A stretch of DNA of 64,000 nucleotides. Origin: Hofstenia miamia (taxonomy: Eukaryota; Xenacoelomorpha; Acoela). The notes beneath the pieces were generated by a model, which had not been told where the DNA came from, did not search any database, and was given only the letters and a program-made list of their open reading frames with translations. The stretch is taken from the NCBI GenBank assembly GCA_004352715.1, contig SCFE01000034.1, positions 216,320 to 280,319 on the forward strand. Reading direction: 5' to 3'. Positions 57,170 to 64,000 of this stretch are shown here, in pieces. Positions within the stretch are counted from its first letter, which is position 1, and the number at the start of each line of letters is the position of its first letter. A program made the translations under genes and the position numbers.

Positions 57170-58480
57170 TTGGCGAGCAAAAAAGAGAAGCCAGAGTTGG
57201 GATTAGGAGTAAGATCAAATCTAAGAGGTGCAGGTAGTCAATCACGACCAGACGGTAGTATCGGATCAAGAGGCCATCTGACCACACTTCAGGATCCATG
57301 AGAGCAAGATGAGACTTGATTACAGACAATGTGGAAGGAGGCGAATGGAGAATCCTTACGTAGTGGAATGGGAAGAACGTCATAAAATTGGAGGGAGGAG
57401 CCACGGAGGTGATCAGCAACATCAGAATCAGAAACAGAATTAGCAAGACGGCCAATGTAGATATGAGCTTTACGATGAGGACGAAGAAGAGAACTAATCG
57501 GAACAGCAGGCAGTTGGCAGGATGAACTAGTGCCAAGGATATGACATGGGCGATGATTCCGGTGAGTAGGCAGTGGACCAGACTGTTCTGGGGCACGTGG
57601 CAATGCAGGCGAGGGAGCGGCAGTGGGAGTAGAACGTTAGGCAGGATGATCATGACGGTTGGTAATGGTACGTGAGGTAGCAGCACTGTAGGAGAACATT
57701 TGTGAATGTTAGTGAAGATACGTCGAAAGAAAGCTTTGTGAGAGATTCAGACAAGGATGATATGACACCAGGACGATCATTGGNAATCTAAGAGGTGCAG
57801 GTAGTCAATCACGACCAGACGGTAGTATCGGATCAAGAGGCCATCTGACCACACTTCAGGATCCATGAGAGCAAGATGAGACTTGATTACAGACAATGTG
57901 GAAGGAGGCGAATGGAGAATCCTTACGTAGTGGAATGGGAAGAACGTCATAAAATTGGAGGGAGGAGCCACGGAGGTGATCAGCAACATCAGAATCAGAA
58001 ACAGAATTAGCAAGACGGCCAATGTAGATATGAGCTTTACGATGAGGACGAAGAAGAGAACTAATCGGAACAGCAGGCAGTTGGCAGGATGAACTAGTGC
58101 CAAGGATATGACATGGGCGATGATTCCGGTGAGTAGGCAGTGGACCAGACTGTTCTGGGGCACGTGGCAATGCAGGCGAGGGAGCGGCAGTGGGAGTAGA
58201 ACGTTAGGCAGGATGATCATGACGGTTGGTAATGGTACGTGAGGTAGCAGCACTGTAGGAGAACATTTGTGAATGTTAGTGAAGATACGTCGAAAGAAAG
58301 CTTTGTGAGAGATTCAGACAAGGATGATATGACACCAGGACGATCATTGGAGGACAGGAGCGAGGTAGAGAGAGGGAAGTGACAGCTTGGCGCAGCAGCA
58401 AAATGATGGCGTATTTCTTCAGACCACCAACAGCAGAGTTAAACTGGGCATCGCTCAAATTTTTGAGGTTGGACAGCGAA
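57170..58480 (-). pseudogene. LINE ORF1-like protein, frameshifted
   Basis: Pieces on the minus strand: LSDAQFNSAVGGLKKYAIIL near 58460-58400; then, after frame changes, APEQSGPLPTHRNHRPCHIL; AHIYIGRLANSVSDSDVADH and LRGSSLQFYDVLPIPLRKDS (57430-57350), which look like an RNA-binding fold of CR1-type ORF1; then ALMDPEVWSDGLLIRYYR (another frame, about 57298-57240), matching the MDPxxWPxGxxVRxF ending of such proteins. The long hydrophobic Leu-rich frames overlapping here (57147-57686 and 57777-58253) are out-of-frame shadows. Confidence 0.65.
57218..58350. repeat. 566-bp exact duplication around a single N (assembly artefact)
   Basis: 57218-57783 and 57785-58350 are the same 566 bp, separated by one N at 57784. 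The duplicated block covers much of LINE ORF1. Confidence 0.92.
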
Positions 58481-60059
58481 ATTGAAGGCGTAACAATTAA
58501 TTTAATTAAACTGTATAATAAACAGGCAAATTAGTTAAAATTCCTTTTTTTCTGTAGCGTATTATAATTTTAGCATAAAATTTTAAATTATTTTAATTTT
58601 AAAAAATACTATTGAAATTAGATGAGCATAGCTACGGCTACCCTGTGGCACATAAACCTGTTACTATTAATTTATAATCAACTGAAGAATGTCAAATATT
58701 AAGCATTGCATGAGTAATAACTACATAAAATTTTCTCCTCGTCTATCATTTCTATACACCACACTGTTCCTATTTACCGGATTTGACGATCAATTTTTTT
58801 GTATTCAAATTCAACACTATGCACCACCTATTCCGAGAGTCCAAAAACAAATTTGTGCGACATATCAAAACTCAGCACAATTTTTTTAAATTTTAGAATT
58901 TATTGATTTTAACAAGAGTTTTACATTTTTGAATTGGTTGATTTACTTTAATTTTATAAACATATTTAACAACAATTATTGAAATTGATACTAAGCACAC
59001 ATTCATACCATTAGGTGATAATTTGGAAATATACTTAATCTTATGCCATTGAAAATGCATTAAAAATTTGTCTATTTTATAGTGTTTATAGTGCATAATG
59101 CAAAAATCTCACAAAACACAACATGCTATTATTAAAACGTAATTTGAAAATTTAAAAAATTTGTGCTGAATCTTGAAAATGTGCACAAATTTTATGTTTT
59201 CATTCTTTAGAGTCAGAAGATGTTGGTGAAGTCCGTGCATATTGATAAATTTCAAAAAGTAAAAATTCAATAGTTTGTGCCTTTCCTTTTTTTCAACATT
59301 GAGCCCCCTCTAAATATTTTGTATCCGCCCCTGACCAATGTTTATTAATTCTCAAATTATACGATTTTAAAAAAACGTCTCGGCATTCAAGTAAGAGCAG
59401 AATAAAATTTTATGATATTAAAGATTGTATTGACGTCAACACTTTGTAATATTTCCCTTGATCCTTTGAATTGTGTTGTACGTATTAGCTAAAATGATGT
59501 AGGTGTTTATAAATCGAAGAGTGATTTAGTTTTTTATTCCTCGCTGTATGACATTGGTTTTTTCCACCGTAATATAGCATGTGTTGCAATTCCATTGCAT
59601 AAAGTGCATTCAGTAGTTAAAAGAAGCATTTAGTTTTAACTATTGTATTTTTGTAAGGTTTGTGCCTCTTTTAGGTTCTTAAATCTAAATGATCATAGGC
59701 TGCTTCCCATTTTCTCATCTTATGATAGCATGGGAAAAGTATAAAATAAAATTTTTTTAAACAATGTTTGTATTAAAAGTCAATCTATTTTTCTTAAAGA
59801 CTTTTTTAAATCCTCATAGTGCATTTGTTAATGCATGAAGAAATATTTGTTTGTATAACAGGATATCAATTGAACCAAATACAAAAATTAGTAGTTTACG
59901 AAGGTATTGAATTGTAGTTTTGACAAACATTGTCAACTAAAGGTTCTCACAATTTATAGGAATAATTTGAATTCACATTTACGTTTGTACACTGTTTAAA
60001 TGAAAACTTATAAAGTGTATTTTTATTGGCCCTATTGATTTTACATGCACTACTAATAT
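58481..60059. other. No gene supported
   Basis: AT-rich spacer; frames at 58689-58889 and 58893-59096 show no motif. Confidence 0.5.
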
Positions 60060-60321
60060 CCAGGCTCGTAGCCACGGGGGTTCGGGGGTTAGGAGGGACG
60101 AACGTGAAAAGTCAGGCAAGCCCTTTAGGGCAACAAAGCTAAAAGCAAAATCAGCATGTAAAAATAAAATTTGTAAATTCAATTGTTGTAACTTTGCTCT
60201 CAATAATGTCATGAAATACATTTCTAAAGTCTATTTTGTCTATACTTTCAAAAAATTTGGTCACGTACTTGATCAATATACTAGGTGACCTTTCCTACCA
60301 AAAATCCTGCTACGCCCATGG
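60060..60321. mobile_element. Possible MITE with 13-bp imperfect ends
   Basis: CCAGGCTCGTAGC (60060-60072) and, inverted, CCATGGGCGTAGC (60309-60321) agree at 10 of 13 positions, each followed inward by a G-rich or C/T-rich segment. No target duplication is clear. A lone similar end, GTAGCCAGGATTC, occurs near 34417. Confidence 0.35.
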
Positions 60322-61440
60322 ATGCCACAAAATTAAAATGGTGTACAAGCTTGGTAAAATTTAAGTTAGTTTAAATTATAAAGAAAGTGGAAATTCCAAT
60401 AAACCCCTTCTGAATGCATGTCGACCCCTCCTTAGGTGATAATGCTGGCTACTCGCCATGTTTTAGTATATTTACCTCATTGAAGACATTGAATATAATT
60501 TCAAATTTTAACCAATATTAATTTTGGAGCTGCTAAGAGAAACACTACAGTAACTAAAACATTCAATGAAAGAGAAAAACGTTATTATAAAATATGTTGC
60601 ATCTAATAAGTTGGAATAGAACTATAGTAAAAGAAGACGTAGTACTAACGAAAAACTGCGTTCGAAAAAGTTTCGAGATGATCGAACAATATTTAATGAA
60701 TCAAATTTTTTCTCGGTTTATTCCCCATGTGAAATTATATTCTACATCATAAATGTTGATTTATGAGTTTTTTAAGAAGAAAGTAAAACGCAACACCTAT
60801 TTTTTCCAGAGGCGATTCATTTGAAGTAAAAGATTATGTAAATTTAAATAGCGCTTCGCTATTAAAGATTCTCACCATAAAGTGAACATCTAATTCCCAA
60901 AGCAAAGAATTCCTTCAATTCACCGCCACAAAAAATTCAACACAGGAATTAATCGTCCAAAGAAAAGTGAACTGACAGGAGTCTTATGCAAAAAACTCGT
61001 AAATCATTTGAAACGGGATTTTCTTTGGAAACCTAATTAATCGGTGTTCAATTAATCTCGTGAAAGTTCTAGGTTCTGATTATAGTCTTTTATCAGTATT
61101 CCTTGAGGATATCTTCACTTTGTACCTCTGCAAAATGAGGTCTTAAGCGATGCTGATATTATTTAGACTACTTCTGAAAAGCCATGGCCTATTGAACATA
61201 TGGTTACGGCTAATGCTAACAAATATCGAGTAGATTGTTAACTAAAATTTCATTTTAAGTGACTAGAACATTAATTAATTGCGTTCACTGTGTTCGCATT
61301 TGGATAGGATATTTTTTCTTTTTTGGGGAGATGTCTTGCATAAATAGTTCGTTTGAAGGTTTTATGAGTTATCTTCTTAATTGGCAAATTTTATAATTTA
61401 TTGTTTATTTATAATATTAGATATATCTTCAAATTTAATT

Positions 61441-61674
61441 TTTTTAGAGAGGGTTTTTTAAAAAGCCCACCCCTCAATCATGTATCTGACTGCAAATGAA
61501 AAGAAAAGTCTAATTGACTCAGTAAAAAGTGTTATTTGCGAACTTATTCGTTTATTTAGTGTCGAAGCTGAGGGGGTTGAGCCACAGGACAATACTGTAC
61601 TACTATGGGGAGGGAAATACAACAAACTTTTATCAATGGAAGAGAATATTCCAACCAAATGTGTAGTAAAATAG
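61441..61674 (+). pseudogene. Possible hAT transposase fragment
   Basis: The open frame 61480-61674 reads MYLTANEKKSLIDSVKSVIC and later QDNTVLLWGGKYNKLLS. Just upstream, in another frame, is RGFFKKPT. Together they faintly match the LDPRFKxLxxLxxxEK...VK segment of hAT (ZBED-like) transposases. No BED finger, DDE residues or hATC dimerisation motif are present. Could equally be an unrelated small ORF. Confidence 0.3.
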
Positions 61675-61697
61675 TATTCATGAAAAATTAGATTCAT

Positions 61698-63879
61698 TTT
61701 AAAAAATTAGAATTTTGCCATGGACATAGGCCATGTTTTTAATTGCGTACTATTATTAGAGAAATAATTCTCTTTCCAAATGCAAGAGTGCAACCATAAA
61801 TGATTATTTGTAGTTGCATTCATGCAAAATTCTACAACCTGATAAGTTTTAAGCCATCTGATTTAAAGAAATAGAAAATTGGTTTGTAGAACTAGTTTAA
61901 TAACATTATTTATCAACGTTATTAAACTTATATAGTTCATTTGAACTTACAAAACTTTTTCCCACATTATCAAACCGGTTTTCTTCAAGTCTATTAAGAA
62001 ATTTGGATATCTTAGGAAATTGACAGATCTATTGGTGAATATACTTTCATGAAAGTCAAACATTTGTACTAATTTAAAAATAATAACTGTTTTAGTAAGT
62101 AGAACGTCCAAACCAAATTGCAGCTTAGCAACAATGGAACCCGGAAGGGATTTTAAAATGTAAACACAAGAAGAGACACGCTTCTATCATTTCAGGATAT
62201 CATAAGCATTAAAATATTTATATAAGAAACCATTACGGACTTTAAGAAATTCCTGTGAAGTTTAAAGTTAATTAAAATAATCAAACTGATAATGCAGAAC
62301 TACCTAAAGTTCCTACTTATTGTCAAGTAAGAAGTTTGGTGAGACGAAGGTAGATGTAAAAAAGGCAGATTCGGATACTGAACAACTTTCATAAGTGAAC
62401 TTGTCCAATTTTGACAGGTATTCACACCAATATGTATTTTTTAACCAAGTGAATTTTTTCTATATTTATTTTGGAAAAACCCTAAAAATCCGCTTCAGGG
62501 TGATGAACAACATTTTAACAATAAGTCTTTTTATGTTAAATGCTTAGAAAATGAGATTTTGGTAAACGATATTCATCAGTCTTCCCTTACGATTAGTAGT
62601 TAAATAATTTTATAATTGACCATGAAATATTGAAGTTAGTCTCATTTTGGTATAAATGAATTAATCTAAACTATCAGTGGTCACATTCGTTACACAATGT
62701 CAAATTCAAAGCAAAGATTGACGATAGGTGTTCTTACATAGAAGAAGCTCCAAAGTGTAAACCTGTAAAAAGTTGCAGTTTTGCAAAAATTAATAATTTT
62801 TAAATGAATTTTATGCTCATAATTTTTATATACATTTAATAAGTGTCTAAATATTTGTGAATTTGTGAACCTACAAATCATTAATATACACACAAGTTAA
62901 TAATATTAATCAAGCACAAAACAATTAATAAATTATAACTGAGAATGATATTCGCCATGCAGGTCAATTTTGAATCATTTCAGGAATTGTTAAACAACAT
63001 TAAAAATAATGTCAATAGATAATTTAACGAAAAGAAGCGTATGAAAATTTTCTAATGGAGGATATTTCTCAGTCAAGAACAATTTGAGTGACAAATGAAG
63101 TAGTGAAACCTTTCAATAACCATCAAAGTATTGCAATGCACTACCATTTTGTTATTTATTTTTAAATTTCTTTGCGGAAGAATGTTATATGTTTCTGTGG
63201 AAAAAATCAAAAATGGAAACCTGAAGGAGAAAATTCCTCCATGTTCCCTGGTTATGACATTTTTTACTTCACCATTATACCATAATCCTAGCAAATTTCA
63301 AATAAATTGTTTCTAAACCTTGGGTAAATCTCAGACCACATAACACCTGGAGACTGTATCCTATTACTTAGATAACCTCGTCTTTTTCCATGTCTAATGA
63401 TTTATTCATGAATAAAATTGGAAACTCCCTTCGCCATTAAAAATCCTCCCATTTTGTTCAATTAGAAGAATAATGATGCATTGCTTTGTTAAAAATTAAT
63501 TTCCTCGTTATAAATTAAATACAATTTGCTGAAAATCCTCTCAATTTCAATGAGCTATAGACCGAGCTATGAAATATAAGAAATATGCAATAAAACAACA
63601 TTTGGCTCAATTATTACAGTGCGCTTGGTATTTTATAAACTCCCCAACATCTGTTATTTCAGAGAAACAATTAATGGTATAAACAAATTCATAAAATTCG
63701 TATGGATTCTAATTAACAGTCAAGTCATTGTGTTACTCAAGAATGTTCTGGTTTAGTTAACAGGAATTATATATTCTCTCTCAACTATTTGGTAAGTTTG
63801 CAATTGACATCATTATAATCTAACCATTGTTCTACATTTAAATTTCGCTACAAAATAAAAATCTACTTTTATTCATTTC

Positions 63880-63880
<1 letters not shown>
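61698..63880. other. No gene supported
   Basis: AT-rich sequence with only short frames lacking motifs. Confidence 0.5.
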
Positions 63881-63910
<30 letters not shown>

Positions 63911-63935
63911 AATATACATTATATTATATATATAC
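63881..63935. repeat. (TA)n microsatellite, interrupted
   Basis: TA tract with TGTATA and AAATATACATT interruptions near the window end. Confidence 0.93.
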
Positions 63936-64000
63936 ATTGAATGTATATCTTCCACATAACCACATTTCTAAACACAAATCCTTGAAACTTTGCAGGGTGG

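Larger units (their letters stand above)
55863..58480 (-). mobile_element. CR1/L2-like LINE lacking its RT half
   Basis: Minus-strand element, GC-rich relative to flanks. It contains ORF1-like sequence (58480 to about 57170), an AP-endonuclease (about 57150-56560) and the linker up to the first RT motif, then stops abruptly at 55863. Real length is about 570 bp less than shown because of a duplicated block (57218-57783 = 57785-58350). Confidence 0.75.

Noticed and set aside
57147-58253. Long Leu/Pro-rich hydrophobic minus-strand ORFs resembling membrane proteins
   Set aside because: They are out of frame with the recognisable LINE ORF1 motifs (AHIYIGRLANSVSD and MDPEVWSDG context) and occur twice only because of the assembly duplication.
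1-64000. CRISPR arrays, operons, bacterial promoters
   Set aside because: No spaced direct repeats of that kind; intron-bearing genes and animal-type transposons show that this is eukaryotic DNA.

Overview
This window is nuclear DNA from an animal, most likely an invertebrate. It is AT-rich (roughly 30% GC by eye, not counted), has spliced genes with long introns, many (TA)n and (ATT)n microsatellites, and a varied load of decayed transposable elements. The sequence does not let me name the species. Nothing bacterial, organellar or operon-like is present.

Two host genes can be modelled. On the + strand, four exons between 1208 and 6969 join with consistent phases into a complete 249-residue divergent phospholipid scramblase, followed by a poly(A) signal. 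On the - strand, exons between 44195 and 38530 join into a 359-residue Ser/Thr-rich protein. Its last exon carries an almost perfectly homogeneous 51-bp minisatellite (17-residue repeat), and a poly(A) signal follows the stop.

Most other recognisable sequence is mobile DNA. In order it is: a palindromic Tc1-type MITE (214-797); a hAT-type MITE in scramblase intron 2 (4232-4653); a P-superfamily DNA transposon (9393-15006) with a CR1/L2-type LINE nested inside it, the LINE carrying a 2A-like motif; an internally deleted LINE with a restriction-like endonuclease and a tRNA-like head (26672-27723); a Tc1-like element (27905-29656); a piggyBac relic (35345-36172); a second Tc1-like element with IR/DR ends inside the intron of the minus-strand gene (40014-41950); a MITE and a DUF4817-type Tc1/mariner relative side by side in one TA microsatellite (44783-46664); a reverse-transcriptase scrap (49454-49745); a LINE lacking its RT half (55863-58480); and a probable hAT scrap (61441-61674). 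Every transposase or polymerase seen is broken by stops, frameshifts or deletions.

The assembly has a recurrent artefact. At five places a run of 21 N or single N characters is bracketed by two copies of exactly the same length (151, 139, 163, 94 and 566 bp) of the same sequence, sometimes with a short unrelated insert. These should not be read as biological duplications.

Long stretches (15-26 kb, 29.7-35.3 kb, 47-49.4 kb, 49.7-53.4 kb, 61.7-64 kb) hold no gene I can support. The strongest unusual signals are the TACTGTA motifs inside TA microsatellites that look like Tc1 excision footprints, the tRNA-like unit joined to the REL-type LINE, the 2A-like peptide of the nested LINE, and the homogeneous coding minisatellite.
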